A DNA stretch of 48,578 nucleotides from JAEUMW01 sp039807745 (GTDB lineage Bacteria > Pseudomonadota > Gammaproteobacteria > Burkholderiales > JAEUMW01). Positions 25,140 to 36,939 of the stretch are shown here, one piece after another; the stretch's first letter is position 1; every line of letters begins with the position of its first letter. Location of the stretch: NCBI GenBank assembly GCA_039807745.1, contig JBDHRV010000009.1, forward strand, positions 1 to 48,578, in the 5' to 3' direction. Under the pieces are notes generated by a model that made no database searches, had not been told where the DNA came from, and saw nothing but the letters and a program-made list of their open reading frames with translations. A program made the translations under genes and the position numbers.

Positions 25140-27035
25140 ATGTTCGACTTCGTTCGCAACAAGAAATGGGTGGTCCAGGCGATCCTGGGCGCCATCGTCG
25201 TCACCTTCGCGTTCTTCGGGATCGACGCTTATTTCCGCGACGGGGGCAGCGGTAGTGCTATCGCCACGGTCGGCGATCAGCGCATCTCGCAGGCCGAGTT
25301 CGGTGAGGCGCTGCGCAGGCAGCAGGAGCAGGTTCGGGAGCTTCTCGGCAACGAAGCGACTGCGTCGGTCATCGACGGGCCGGAAATCCGTGCGATGGTG
25401 CTCGATCGACTGATCCAGCAGCGCCTGCTGGTCGAGCAGGCGTCCCGGGAGGGCGTCCTGATTCCGGATGCGGATCTGCAGAAGCTGTTGCTCGACATCC
25501 CGGCGTTTCGCGATGGAGAGCGGTTCTCGCTCGCGAAGTACCAGGAGTTTCTCAAGTCTCGCCGGCGCACCGCCGTGCAGTTCGAAAGCGAGTTGCGCGG
25601 TGATCTCATGGCGCAGCGGTTGAGCGATGCGTACGCAGGGACGGCAATCGTTCCCGCGGCGATAGTCGAACGGGTTGCCCGCCTGCGTGAGCAGAAGCGG
25701 GAGGTGCGGTGGTCGGTGATCGCACCGGAACAGTTCCTCGATCGGGTCACGCTCGCTCCGGATGCGGCACAGCAGTACTACGATGCGCATCAGGCGGAAT
25801 TCCGCATCCCCGAGAAGGCGCGTGTGCAGTACATCGTCCTGTCACCTGATGCGCTGTCAAAGCAGGTGACGGTGAGCGACGAGGAGATCCGGGCGTACTA
25901 CGAACAGAACCTCGCCCGGTTCCAGAAATCCGAAGAGCGGCAGGCGAGCCATATCCTCATCAACGCGGACAAGTCGGCATCGGCGGAGACCCGGGCGGCG
26001 GCCAGGGCGAAGGTGGAAGCGCTCCTCACACAGTTGAAGCGCAAGCCGGAGACGTTCGCAGAGGTGGCGAAGGCCAGCTCGCAGGATCCGGGTTCTGCGA
26101 CCAAGGGCGGTGACCTCGGTTTCTTCGGCCGCGGGATGATGGTGAAGGCGTTCGAGGACGCCGCGTTCGGCGCGAAGGTGGGCGAGCTCGTGGGCCCCGT
26201 CGAGACGGAGTTCGGCTATCACATCATCAAGGTCTCGGCGGTCAAACCCGCGCAGACGACCGACCTCGCGCAGGCGAGGTCGCGCATCGAGCAGGACCTG
26301 CGACGGCAGAAGGCCGAGAAGCGCTTTGCCGATGCTGCGGAGACCTTCAGCAATCTGGTCTACGAACAGGCGGACAGTCTCAAGCCGGCGGCCGATGAAC
26401 TCAAGCTCACCCTGCAGGACAGCCCGTGGATCACCCGGAGTGCATCCGAGATTCCTGCGCTCAACCACCCGCGCTTGCTGACCGCGATCTTTGCCGACGA
26501 CGCCGTGCAGAACAGGCGCAATACCGAGGCGATCGACGTTGGAAACAGCACGCTGGTGGCGGCGCGCGTCATCGAGCATGAGCCTGCGGCAATGAGGCCT
26601 TTTGCCGAAGTGAGCGCAGAGATCAAGAAGAATCTGCTGCTCAAGGAGGCGCAGAAGCTTGCGCAGCAGGAGGGGCAGGCGAAGCTCGCGAAGCTGCGCG
26701 CGGGCGAGCAGGTCAACATCGCGTGGAGCGATCCGAAGCTGGTGTCGCGCAGTGGTGCCGAGGGGCTGCCGCCCGCTGCCTTGCAGCAGCTGTTCCGGAT
26801 CGACGCCGCGCATCTGCCGGCCTTTGCCGGCGCGGACTTCGGGAAGGGCAGTTACGCGCTGTTGAAGCTGACGAAGGTGGTCGAGCCGACGGACATCAAG
26901 CCGTCACAGCGTCGCGAAATCACGGCCGCGCTGGCTCAGGCCGCCGGCCAGGAGGAGCTGACGGCCTATCTCGGCAGTCTGCGCGGGGCCTCCAAAGTGA
27001 GCGTCAACCAGGATCTGCTGCAACAGAAGCAGTAG
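25140..27035 (+). CDS. ppiD: PpiD-type periplasmic folding chaperone (SurA_N/parvulin)
   Basis: PpiD, an inner-membrane-anchored chaperone at the exit of the Sec translocon; 631 residues. It starts MFDFVRNKKWVVQ and has a single membrane helix at about 11-28, then a SurA-like N-terminal region. A parvulin domain (about 266-365) begins at ERQASHILIN and contains GGDLGFFGRGMMVKAFEDAAF and FGYHIIKV. A long C-terminal part follows. ATG 25140 matches the family start and has AGGG upstream; GTG 25122 is an alternative. It follows the hupB block, a common arrangement, and converges on fabI with a hairpin between. Confidence 0.94.
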   Translation: MFDFVRNKKWVVQAILGAIVVTFAFFGIDAYFRDGGSGSAIATVGDQRISQAEFGEALRRQQEQVRELLGNEATASVIDGPEIRAMVLDRLIQQRLLVEQASREGVLIPDADLQKLLLDIPAFRDGERFSLAKYQEFLKSRRRTAVQFESELRGDLMAQRLSDAYAGTAIVPAAIVERVARLREQKREVRWSVIAPEQFLDRVTLAPDAAQQYYDAHQAEFRIPEKARVQYIVLSPDALSKQVTVSDEEIRAYYEQNLARFQKSEERQASHILINADKSASAETRAAARAKVEALLTQLKRKPETFAEVAKASSQDPGSATKGGDLGFFGRGMMVKAFEDAAFGAKVGELVGPVETEFGYHIIKVSAVKPAQTTDLAQARSRIEQDLRRQKAEKRFADAAETFSNLVYEQADSLKPAADELKLTLQDSPWITRSASEIPALNHPRLLTAIFADDAVQNRRNTEAIDVGNSTLVAARVIEHEPAAMRPFAEVSAEIKKNLLLKEAQKLAQQEGQAKLAKLRAGEQVNIAWSDPKLVSRSGAEGLPPAALQQLFRIDAAHLPAFAGADFGKGSYALLKLTKVVEPTDIKPSQRREITAALAQAAGQEELTAYLGSLRGASKVSVNQDLLQQKQ

Positions 27036-27053
27036 CGGCGCTTGTCAGCGCCG
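27036..27053. terminator. Hairpin between convergent ppiD and fabI
   Basis: CGGCGCT (27036-27042) pairs perfectly with AGCGCCG (27047-27053) around a TGTC loop, filling nearly the whole gap between the two converging stop codons. There is no T-run on either side, so termination in both directions is inferred from position rather than from a full terminator signature. Confidence 0.5.
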
Positions 27054-27055
27054 GG

Positions 27056-27859
27056 TCACGGCGCGGGCGGTTCCGTCGCCTCCACGTCGAGCGCGATTTG
27101 ACTGAAGCCGCTGTCGACGTAGATCACCTCGCCGGTGATGCCGGCGGCAAGGTCGCTCAGGAGGAAGGCCGCGGCGTTGCCGACGTCCTCGATGGTGACG
27201 TTGCGCTTCAGTGGCGCCATGCGCTCGTGAAAGTTGAGCAGCTTGCCGAAATCGGCGATCCCCGAGGCCGCGAGCGTCTTGATCGGGCCGGCGGAGAGGC
27301 CGTTCACCCGAATGCCCTGCGGTCCGAGATTCTGTGCGAGGTAGCGTACCCCGGCTTCGAGGCTCGCTTTCGCCAGACCCATCACGTTGTAGTGGGGCAC
27401 GGCACGCACCGCTCCCAGGTACGTCATTGTGAGTAGTGCCGCAGGCCGTCCCAGCATCATCGGCCGCGCGGCCTTCGCGAGGGCGGTAAAGCTGTAGCTG
27501 CTGATATCGTGCGCGATCCGGAAGCCCTCGCGACTCAGCGAATCGAGAAACTCTCCGGCGAGCGCCTCACGCGGCGCGAACGCGATCGAATGCACCAGCC
27601 CGTCGAGGCCGTCCCAACGCCTGGCGAGCTCCGCGAATACGGCATCGATCTGCGCGTCGTCCGCGACATCGCACGGCAGCACGAGGTCGCTGCCAAACTC
27701 CTTGGCCAGCTTGAGCACGCGATCCCGGATCCGCTCACCCTGGTAGGTGAAAGCGAGCTGCGCGCCTTCGCGGTATGCCGCCTGCGCGATTCCGTAGGCG
27801 ATCGAGCGATTGCTGATCAGTCCGGTGACGAGAACTTTCCTGTCGGCGAGAAATCCCAT
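27056..27859 (-). CDS. fabI: Enoyl-ACP reductase FabI
   Basis: NADH-dependent enoyl-ACP reductase, the last step of each fatty-acid elongation cycle and the target of triclosan-type inhibitors; 267 residues. The N-terminus MGFLADRKVLVTGLISNRSIAYGIA carries the divergent FabI cofactor motif (key residues Gly13, Ser16, Ser19, Ile20, quoted only in part). The active-site pair is Tyr157 and Lys164 (YNVMGLAK), with Tyr147 ahead of it. ATG 27859 matches the family start; the open frame extends 15 codons further upstream without resemblance. It converges on ppiD and diverges from the ABC transporter operon, whose first start is 75 nt away. Confidence 0.95.
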   Translation of the reverse strand: MGFLADRKVLVTGLISNRSIAYGIAQAAYREGAQLAFTYQGERIRDRVLKLAKEFGSDLVLPCDVADDAQIDAVFAELARRWDGLDGLVHSIAFAPREALAGEFLDSLSREGFRIAHDISSYSFTALAKAARPMMLGRPAALLTMTYLGAVRAVPHYNVMGLAKASLEAGVRYLAQNLGPQGIRVNGLSAGPIKTLAASGIADFGKLLNFHERMAPLKRNVTIEDVGNAAAFLLSDLAAGITGEVIYVDSGFSQIALDVEATEPPAP

Positions 27860-27933
27860 GGTGTCCGCGCTGGAGCGAAAGCGCGGATTATAGCCGAAAG
27901 CCACCCCGGCCTTTCCGCTACACTTCGCCTGCC

Positions 27934-30099
27934 ATGATCTGGATTCGTGCCTTGGTTGTCGCCGGGCTCCTCGCCGGCTGTTCGGGCACCCCCTGGAACG
28001 ACCCCTACCCGACGGCGGACGCCGGCGCCAACATCTACTACTCGGCGTTCACCGAGCGTCCGAAGCACCTCGATCCGGTCCAGTCCTACAGCGAGAACGA
28101 AGCGACCTTCACGTCGCAGATCTACCAGCCGCCGCTCCAGTATCACTACTACAAGCGACCGTACGAGCTGATTGTACAGACCGCCGCCGCACTCCCGCGT
28201 CCGATCTACCTCGACGAGAAAGGCGAGCGCCTGCCCGACGACGCCGATGCCGAGGCGGTTGCCTTCAGCGTCTACGAGATCGGCATCCGCCCCGGGATTC
28301 TCTACCAGCCGCATCCGGCCTTCGCGCGGGATGCGTCGGGTCGCCCTCTCTATCACGACCTTCGGCCGCAGGACCTCGCGGGCATCTACGAGTTGCGGGA
28401 TTTCCCGCAGACCGGCACGCGCGAGCTCACCGCCGCCGACTATGTTCACCAGATCAAGCGGCTGGCACACCCGCGGCTGCACTCGCCGATCTTCGGCCTC
28501 ATGAGCGAGTACATCGTGGGACTGAAGGAGTTCGCCGCGACGCTCAAGCAGGCGGACGAACAGCTCGCGCGGGAAGGACGCAAGGGCGCCCACCTCGATC
28601 TGACCCGGTTCCCGCTCGCCGGGGCCGAGGTCGTCGACCAGCACACCTACCGCATCAAGTTGAAGGGCAAGTATCCTCAGTTCGCGTACTGGCTCGCCAT
28701 GCCGTTCTTCGCCCCGGTGCCGGAAGAGGCGGAACGCTTCTTCGCGCAACCGGGCATGGCGGAACGAAATCTCACGCTCGACTGGTATCCGGTGGGCACC
28801 GGCCCGTTCATGTTGACCGTCAACAACCCGAACCGCCGGATGGTGCTGGAGCGCAATCCGAATTTTAGCGGCGAGGTCTATCCGAGCGAGGGGGAACCGG
28901 GGGATGCCGAGCGGGGCTTGCTCAAGGACGCCGGCAAGCCGCTGCCGTTTCTCGACAAGGCGGTGTTCAGCCTGGAGAAGGAGAGTATCCCCTACTGGAA
29001 CAAGTTCCTGCAGGGCTACTACGACGCCTCCGGCATCAGCTCGGACACCTTCGACCAGGCGGTGTCGATCACCGCTCAGGGCGATATCGGCCTTACCGAC
29101 GCGATGCACGACAAGGGCATTCGGCTCGTGACCTCGGTGGCCCCGAGCGATATCTACATGGGGTTCAACATGCTCGATCCGGTGGTGGGCGGGGACAGCG
29201 AGCGTGCGCGCAAGCTGCGCCGGGCGATCTCCATCGCCATGGACTACGAGGAGTACATCGCCATCTTCGCCAACGGACGCGGCATTCCGGCGCAAGGCCC
29301 CATCCCGCCGGCGATCTACGGACACCGCGATGGCGCGGCCGGGATCAATCCTTACGTCTACGACTGGGTCGACGGCACGGCTCGGCGCAAATCCCTCGCG
29401 CAGGCGAAGCGGCTGCTGGCCGAGGCGGGCTACCCCGACGGCATCGAGACGGCGACCGGCAGGCCGCTCGTGCTCAACCTCGACGTGACAGCCCGCGGGC
29501 CCGACGACAAGGCGCGGCTCGACTGGATCCGCAAGCAGTTCGCCAAGCTCGACCTGCAGCTCGTGGTCCGCGCGACCGACTACAACCGCTTCCAGGACAA
29601 GATCCGCAAGGGCAACGCGCAGATCTTCCAGTGGGGCTGGAACGGAGATTACCCCGATCCCGAGAACTTCCTGTTCCTGCTCTACGGACCGCAGAGCCGC
29701 GCCAGGCACGAGGGCGAAAACTCCGCGAACTACGCGAATCCGGAATACGACCGGCTCTTCGAGCGGATGCGCAACATGGACAATGGTCCCGAGCGTCAGG
29801 CCATCATCGACCAGATGCTCGAGATCGCACGCCGCGACGCGCCGTGGGTGTGGGGACTGCATCCGAAGGAGTACAGCCTGTACCAGCCATGGGTGTTCAA
29901 CCAGAAACCGAATCAGATGGCGCGCAACGGTCTCAAGTACGTGCGCATCGACCCCGCGCTGCGGCAGGAGAAGCGCAGCGCGTGGAATGAGCCGGTATGG
30001 TGGCCGCTCGCGCTCGGCCTCGCCGTGCTGGTCGTCGCCGTGAGCCCGGCTTGGGTCGCCTACCGGCGCCGCGAGCGGCGCGCTGCCGCGCATGCTTAA
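27934..30099 (+). CDS. Peptide/oligopeptide ABC transporter substrate-binding lipoprotein (YejA-like)
   Basis: A family-5 solute-binding protein of 721 residues, the ligand-capturing part of a Yej/Opp-type peptide importer. The lipobox LAGC puts the lipidated Cys at 16. Family segments include KHLDPVQSYSENE near the start, the KLRRAISIAMDYEEYI region, and WGWNGDYPDPENFLFLLYG late in the protein. It is longer than typical YejA proteins (about 600 residues). Unusually, it ends with a hydrophobic helix (about 690-710, PLALGLAVLVVAVSPAWVAY) and a basic tail, RRRERRAAAHA, which should anchor the C-terminus in the inner membrane as well. The last 8 nt overlap the first permease gene. Substrate specificity cannot be read from the sequence. 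Confidence 0.88.
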   Translation: MIWIRALVVAGLLAGCSGTPWNDPYPTADAGANIYYSAFTERPKHLDPVQSYSENEATFTSQIYQPPLQYHYYKRPYELIVQTAAALPRPIYLDEKGERLPDDADAEAVAFSVYEIGIRPGILYQPHPAFARDASGRPLYHDLRPQDLAGIYELRDFPQTGTRELTAADYVHQIKRLAHPRLHSPIFGLMSEYIVGLKEFAATLKQADEQLAREGRKGAHLDLTRFPLAGAEVVDQHTYRIKLKGKYPQFAYWLAMPFFAPVPEEAERFFAQPGMAERNLTLDWYPVGTGPFMLTVNNPNRRMVLERNPNFSGEVYPSEGEPGDAERGLLKDAGKPLPFLDKAVFSLEKESIPYWNKFLQGYYDASGISSDTFDQAVSITAQGDIGLTDAMHDKGIRLVTSVAPSDIYMGFNMLDPVVGGDSERARKLRRAISIAMDYEEYIAIFANGRGIPAQGPIPPAIYGHRDGAAGINPYVYDWVDGTARRKSLAQAKRLLAEAGYPDGIETATGRPLVLNLDVTARGPDDKARLDWIRKQFAKLDLQLVVRATDYNRFQDKIRKGNAQIFQWGWNGDYPDPENFLFLLYGPQSRARHEGENSANYANPEYDRLFERMRNMDNGPERQAIIDQMLEIARRDAPWVWGLHPKEYSLYQPWVFNQKPNQMARNGLKYVRIDPALRQEKRSAWNEPVWWPLALGLAVLVVAVSPAWVAYRRRERRAAAHA

Positions 30100-31069
30100 C
30101 TACATCGTGCGCCGGGTGGCGTACGCGCTGCCGATCCTGATCGGTGTCAACCTTATCACCTTCGCGCTCTTCTTCGTGGTCAACACCCCCGACGACATGG
30201 CGCGCATCCAGCTCGGAGCGAAGCGCGTCACGCCGGAGGCGATCGCAAAGTGGAAGGTCGAGCGGGGCTACGACAAGCCGCTGCTCTACAACGCGCAAGC
30301 GCAGGGCGCGAAGCGCTTCACCGACACCATCTTCTTCGAGAAGTCCGCGCGCCTCTTCGCTTTCGACTTCGGGCGCTCCGACGACGGTCGCGACATCGGT
30401 CGCGAGATCCGCACCCGGATGGGTCCGAGCCTCGCCATCGCGATACCCGTGTTCCTTATCGGGCTCGTCGCCTACGTGTCGTTCTCGCTCATCCTGGCGT
30501 TCTTCCGCGCGACCTATGTCGACTTCTCGGGCGTCGTGCTGTGCGTGGCATTGATGTCGATCTCGGGCATGTTCTACATCATCGGCGGGCAGTACCTCGT
30601 CAGCAAGCTCTGGCGCCTGGCGCCGATCTCGGGTTTCGGCGAAGGACTCGACGCCACGAAGTTTCTCGTCCTGCCGGTGATCGTTGCGCTGGTCGCGAGC
30701 CTCGGGGAGCGGACCCGCTGGTACCGCACCATCTTCCTCGAGGAGATGAACAAGGACTACGTCCGCACCGCGCGGGCCAAGGGCTTGTCGGAGTTGCGCG
30801 TGCTCTTCACGCACGTGCTCAGGAACGCGATGATCCCGATTCTCACGGGCGCCGTGGTGGTGATTCCGCTGCTCTTCATGGGCAGCCTGGTGACGGAATC
30901 CTTCTTCGGCATCCCCGGCCTCGGCAGCTACACGATCGACGCCATCAACAGCCAGGACTTCGCGGTGGTGCGGGCGATGGTATTCCTGGGGTCGTTTCTC
31001 TACATCGTCGGCCTGTTGCTCACCGATCTCTCCTACACCCTGGTCGATCCGCGCATCCGTCTCGAATGA
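30092..31069 (+). CDS. Peptide ABC transporter permease (YejB/DppB-like)
   Basis: An inner-membrane permease of 325 residues with about six hydrophobic segments. The first (MLNYIVRRVAYALPILIGV, about 1-19) is the start typical of DppB/OppB proteins. The ABC-coupling loop is EEMNKDYVRTARAKGLSELRVLF (quoted as about residues 220-242, key residues Glu, Ala, Gly). It overlaps the binding-protein gene by 8 nt and the next permease gene by an ATGA overlap, showing a single translationally coupled operon. With the second permease it would form the membrane channel. Confidence 0.92.
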   Translation: MLNYIVRRVAYALPILIGVNLITFALFFVVNTPDDMARIQLGAKRVTPEAIAKWKVERGYDKPLLYNAQAQGAKRFTDTIFFEKSARLFAFDFGRSDDGRDIGREIRTRMGPSLAIAIPVFLIGLVAYVSFSLILAFFRATYVDFSGVVLCVALMSISGMFYIIGGQYLVSKLWRLAPISGFGEGLDATKFLVLPVIVALVASLGERTRWYRTIFLEEMNKDYVRTARAKGLSELRVLFTHVLRNAMIPILTGAVVVIPLLFMGSLVTESFFGIPGLGSYTIDAINSQDFAVVRAMVFLGSFLYIVGLLLTDLSYTLVDPRIRLE

Positions 31070-32546
31070 GCGACTTCAAGATCGTCGTCCTGTGGACGGA
31101 CGCGCTTGTGTTCGTGTTGCTCGCGTGCGCCCTCGCGTTCGGTTTCTACGTCCGGCGCAAGGAGCATCTCGCCGCGCCCTGGCGACGCGTGGCCCGATCC
31201 CGCGCGGGCATGGCGGCGCTCGTGGTGCTGGCGGTGTTGCTCGCCATCGGTCTGCTCGATTCGCTGCATTTCCGTCCCGCAGTGGCAGGGACCGGCAAGA
31301 ACGGCGAGAAGTCCTACGCGGTCGAGGTCCTGTCGCTCTTCGACGTGCTGGTCGCGCCGCTAAGAGAGCGCAAGGAGAAGAGCTATTCCGCGCCGCTCGC
31401 CGCGCACCTCTTCGCGAAGCAGACGGTCGAACTGCCCGATGGTCGTCAGGTTCGGGAGTATCCGCGGCTCGTCCACGGCGGGGCACACCTGCGGGATCCC
31501 GCCACCGAGCGCGGCCCGGACGTCGTGAAGCGAGCCGGACTCGGCCTGGCGCTCGGCGCCGCGATCTGGATCATCGTTGACGTGCTCGTGACTTCGGTCC
31601 TCGCGCGCCGCAGTCGCTCGCCGTTCGGCGCGGTGCATCGCGACCTCTGGCGCGGCGCGACGGACATACCCTGGAACGTGATCCTGATCACCGGCGGATT
31701 GCTGCTGATGATCGTAGGCCCGGTGCTCGGGCTCGCGGGTGGCTACCATGTTCTCGGCACCGACAAGGTGGGTCAGGATGTGCTCTACCTTTCGCTCAAG
31801 AGCATCCGCACAGCACTCGTCATCGGCACGCTCACGACGCTCGTGACGCTGCCGCTCGCCCTTCTGCTCGGCATCATGGCCGGCTACTTCGGCGGGCGCA
31901 CCGACGACGTGATCCAGTATCTGTACACGACGCTCAATTCGATTCCCGGCGTGCTGCTGATCGCCGCGGCCGTGCTGATGACTCAGGTGTACATGGACAC
32001 CCACGCCGAGATGTTCGAAACGGTGAGCCATCGCGCCGACTTCCGGCTGCTCTTCCTCTGCATCATTCTCGGCATGACGAGCTGGACCGGGCTGTGCCGG
32101 CTCCTGCGCGGCGAGGCGCTCAAGCTGCGCGAGATGGACTACATCCAGGCAGCCCAGGCCTTCGGCGTGCGCCGGCTGCGCATCATCACGCGCCACATCC
32201 TGCCGAACGTGATGCATATCGTGCTCATCGCAATCGTCATGGATTTCAGCGGACTGGTGCTCGCGGAGGCCGTGTTGTCGTACGTCGGCGTGGGCGTCGA
32301 TCCGTCGATGATCAGCTTCGGCACCATGATCAACAGCGCGCGCCTGGAGATGGCGCGCGAGCCCATGGTCTGGTGGTCGCTCGCGGCTGCTTTCACCTTC
32401 ATGTTCCTGCTAGTGCTGGCCGCGAACCTGTTCGCCGATGCGGTGCGCGATGCCTTCGACCCGCGCGTGCGCGTGCGCTCTGCCGCGGTCGCGTCCACCG
32501 CGCAGGATGCAACGGCGCTACACCCCGCAGCTGCGGGGCCGACGCG

Positions 32547-32550
<4 letters not shown>
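31066..32550 (+). CDS. Peptide ABC transporter permease with long N-terminal extension (YejE/DppC-like)
   Basis: A 494-residue permease. The C-terminal about 300 residues are an ordinary DppC/OppC/YejE permease: HVLGTDKVGQDVLY, GIMAGYFGGRTDDVI, the coupling loop LREMDYIQAAQAFGVRR, and AVLSYVGVGV. The N-terminal about 190 residues are extra. They contain two hydrophobic helices (about 8-28 and 47-65), a soluble charged stretch (about 70-150) and a third helix near 158-178. YejE-type permeases are usually 300-350 residues. The start is an ATGA overlap with the upstream permease, so there is little doubt about it. GTGA overlap couples it to the ATPase gene. The extra soluble loop might contact the membrane-anchored binding protein, which is a guess. 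Confidence 0.9.
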
Positions 32551-34586
<2,036 letters not shown>

Positions 34587-34604
34587 CGAGCGCCCGATCG
34601 AGGC

Positions 34605-36011
34605 TTAGCGCCCGGTGCCGGCGACGAACGTTTTCCTCGGCTTGGCATCGCGCGATCGTGATGCCTGCTTCGCCGCCGCGGGCTTGCTGCCGGTTCTGAC
34701 CGAAACCTTCGTCCGCACCGGCGCAGCGTTCTGTGCGGTCTGGCGGGTCGCAACGGTCTTCGATGACTTGCGGGCCGGACGCCAGACCGTGCGGGGTTCG
34801 TCGGCGCCGAATCCCAAGGTCGCGAGCGTGGCCGGATCGAGCTCGTCGATCCGGGTGCCCGACTGCCCCGGAGCCTGGACCAGAAGCGTTTGCCCGGGGA
34901 GCAGTCGCGCGCCCATCGGGAGGCGGTTCACCTCCGCGAGCCGCGCGGCGGACATGCCGAAGCGCGCAGCGACCCGGTCGATGCGGTCCTTGCGGCTCAC
35001 GCGGTACGTCTGCCAGGTCACGAGCGGCCCGTCGTCACGCAGCAGATTGGTCGCGAACTGGTCGACCTTTTCTGCCGGCACGAGCACCGGACGCGAGTCC
35101 TCGGGCATGAGCACCGGGCGGTTATACGCCGGGTTGAGCGAGAGGAATTCCGAGAGCGGAATGCCGGCCAGCCGTGCTGCCGTCTCGGCATCCATCTGGC
35201 GCGCGGTGGAAACGGTCGAGAAGTAGGGCTGGTTCGGGATATCGAGGATGGCGATGCCATACCGCTGCGGCGAAGCCACGAGCTGCTTGACTGCCTGCAG
35301 CTTCGGCACGTAGTTCCGAGTCTCGCCCGGCAACGGCAGGTTCACGTAGTCGGTGGGCAACCCTGCGGCTTCATTCCGGGCAATGGCGCGGGAGACGGTT
35401 CCTTCGCCGGCGTTGTACGCGGCGAGCGCCAGATCCCAGCTGCCGAACATCTCGTACAGCTTCTCCAGGTAATCCAGGGCCGCCTGAGTAGCCTGCAGGA
35501 CATCCCGGCGCTCGTCGTACCAATGGTTCTGGTCGAGACCGTAGATGCGGCCGGTGGAGGGGATGAACTGCCAGATGCCGGAGGCGCGGGCGGAAGACAG
35601 CGCGGTCGGGTTGTAGGCGCTCTCGATCATCGGCAGCAGGGCGATCTCGGTCGGCAGCCCTCGCTTTTCGACCTCCTGCACCACGTGGTACAGATACCGC
35701 CGGCTGCGATCCAGCATCCGCGTGATGTACTCCGGCCGGTTCAGGTAGTACGCCAGATGCTCGGCAACCAGCGGACTCGAGCAGTCCGTCATGGCAAAGC
35801 CGAAGCGGATGCGGTCCCAGAGGGACGAGGTCGGGGCGGTCAGGTCATGGCCCTCTGCCAGCTGGACGACCGTTACCGTTACCGGCGCATGCTCGATTAC
35901 GGCTTCCGATTCATTCGCAACGGTGGCCGGAGAAACCTCTTCCGCGAAGGCGGCGGATCCGCCGAGAGCCACGATCACACTTGCAAAAACGGCCGTAAAG
36001 GGCTGTCGCAT
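34605..36011 (-). CDS. mltD: Membrane-bound lytic murein transglycosylase D
   Basis: An SLT-family lytic transglycosylase of 468 residues that cuts peptidoglycan glycan strands to leave 1,6-anhydro ends. A signal peptide (residues 1-23) precedes an SLT domain with catalytic Glu130 in IESAYNP, followed by ASGIWQFIPSTGRIYGL and AYNAGEGTVSRAI. A LysM-like glycan-binding segment (about 370-415) contains YRVSRKDRIDRVAARFG. A basic Ala/Lys/Arg-rich tail ends the protein. No lipobox is evident, unlike E. coli MltD. ATG 36011 was chosen because it opens on the signal peptide and has a GGGGGAA site; the open frame continues upstream into non-coding sequence. It lies downstream of gloB on the same strand, 125 nt away. 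Confidence 0.92.
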   Translation of the reverse strand: MRQPFTAVFASVIVALGGSAAFAEEVSPATVANESEAVIEHAPVTVTVVQLAEGHDLTAPTSSLWDRIRFGFAMTDCSSPLVAEHLAYYLNRPEYITRMLDRSRRYLYHVVQEVEKRGLPTEIALLPMIESAYNPTALSSARASGIWQFIPSTGRIYGLDQNHWYDERRDVLQATQAALDYLEKLYEMFGSWDLALAAYNAGEGTVSRAIARNEAAGLPTDYVNLPLPGETRNYVPKLQAVKQLVASPQRYGIAILDIPNQPYFSTVSTARQMDAETAARLAGIPLSEFLSLNPAYNRPVLMPEDSRPVLVPAEKVDQFATNLLRDDGPLVTWQTYRVSRKDRIDRVAARFGMSAARLAEVNRLPMGARLLPGQTLLVQAPGQSGTRIDELDPATLATLGFGADEPRTVWRPARKSSKTVATRQTAQNAAPVRTKVSVRTGSKPAAAKQASRSRDAKPRKTFVAGTGR

Positions 36012-36136
36012 CGATCTTTTCCCCCGCGGTTTTCGAGGATGGTAGCGAGGCAGGCGGTGAGGGTCAAGGCAAAAGTCGTGCGGCCTGCCTCTGCCGGTAA
36101 CGCGCCGCCAGACGGTACGGTGGACCGAAGGAGGGG

Positions 36137-36910
36137 TCAGTAGCGATTTTTCCACTCCCGCAGTGCGGCAAACACCGGCACGGGACCGGCGAGCTCCTGT
36201 CCCGCCTCGCGGGAGGCGGCCGCGCTCACGTCCGGATCCTCGCAGCGCAGGAACGGATTGCCCAGTCTCTCGCGGGCGATCGAGGAGGGCAGCGTCGGCT
36301 GCCCGCGCCGCCGAAGATCGTCTGCCTCGCGTTCCCAGGACGCGAGAACCTGGTTCGCAGGATCCACGGTGCGCCCGAAACGCAGATTGGCTTGGGTGTA
36401 TTCGTGGCCGCAGTACACGAGGGTGTCGCCGGGCAGGCTGGCAAGCCTTGTCAGGGACGTCACCATCTGGCGCGGCGTTCCCTCGAAGAGTCGGCCGCAG
36501 CCGCAGGCGAACAGCGTGTCGCCACAGAAGAGCATGTTTGTCCCATAATAAGCGATGTGCGTGAGCGTGTGACCGGGGATCTCGAAGACCTCGAAGTCGA
36601 GCCCCAGGTCAGGCAAGCGCACGATGTCCGCTTCGCGAACCCGGTCGGTGACGCCATTGATGCGCTCGTCGAACGGGGCGTACACGGGCACCGGGTATTC
36701 GCGTGTCAGTGCGCCGATGCCGCCGATATGGTCGGAATGGTGATGGGTAGCGAGGATCGCCGAGAGAGCGAGCCGTTCGCGGGCGAGGAACTCGAAAACC
36801 GGCTCGGCATCGCCCGGATCGACGATCGCCGCGTGGGTCGCATCGCGCAGACACCAGATGTAGTTGTCCCGGAAGGCCGGGATCGGCACGACCCGAATGG
36901 ATTCGTTCAT
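36137..36910 (-). CDS. gloB: Hydroxyacylglutathione hydrolase (glyoxalase II)
   Basis: Glyoxalase II, which hydrolyses S-lactoylglutathione to lactate and glutathione in methylglyoxal detoxification; 257 residues. The metallo-beta-lactamase metal motif THHHSDH is at 55-61. Downstream ligands appear in GHTLTHI, FCGDTLFACGCGRLFEG and CGHEYTQAN. It faces away from the methyltransferase gene with only 29 nt between starts, so the two promoters must overlap. The gloB/methyltransferase/rnhA/dnaQ neighbourhood mirrors gloB-yafS-rnhA-dnaQ of enterobacteria. Confidence 0.96.
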   Translation of the reverse strand: MNESIRVVPIPAFRDNYIWCLRDATHAAIVDPGDAEPVFEFLARERLALSAILATHHHSDHIGGIGALTREYPVPVYAPFDERINGVTDRVREADIVRLPDLGLDFEVFEIPGHTLTHIAYYGTNMLFCGDTLFACGCGRLFEGTPRQMVTSLTRLASLPGDTLVYCGHEYTQANLRFGRTVDPANQVLASWEREADDLRRRGQPTLPSSIARERLGNPFLRCEDPDVSAAASREAGQELAGPVPVFAALREWKNRY

Positions 36911-36939
36911 AGCGTTCGATCATAGTCGCATCTCAGTCC

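Noticed and set aside
27817..30093. A 758-residue minus-strand frame opposite the binding-protein gene
   Set aside because: The plus-strand protein has a lipobox and solute-binding motifs; the minus frame has none.
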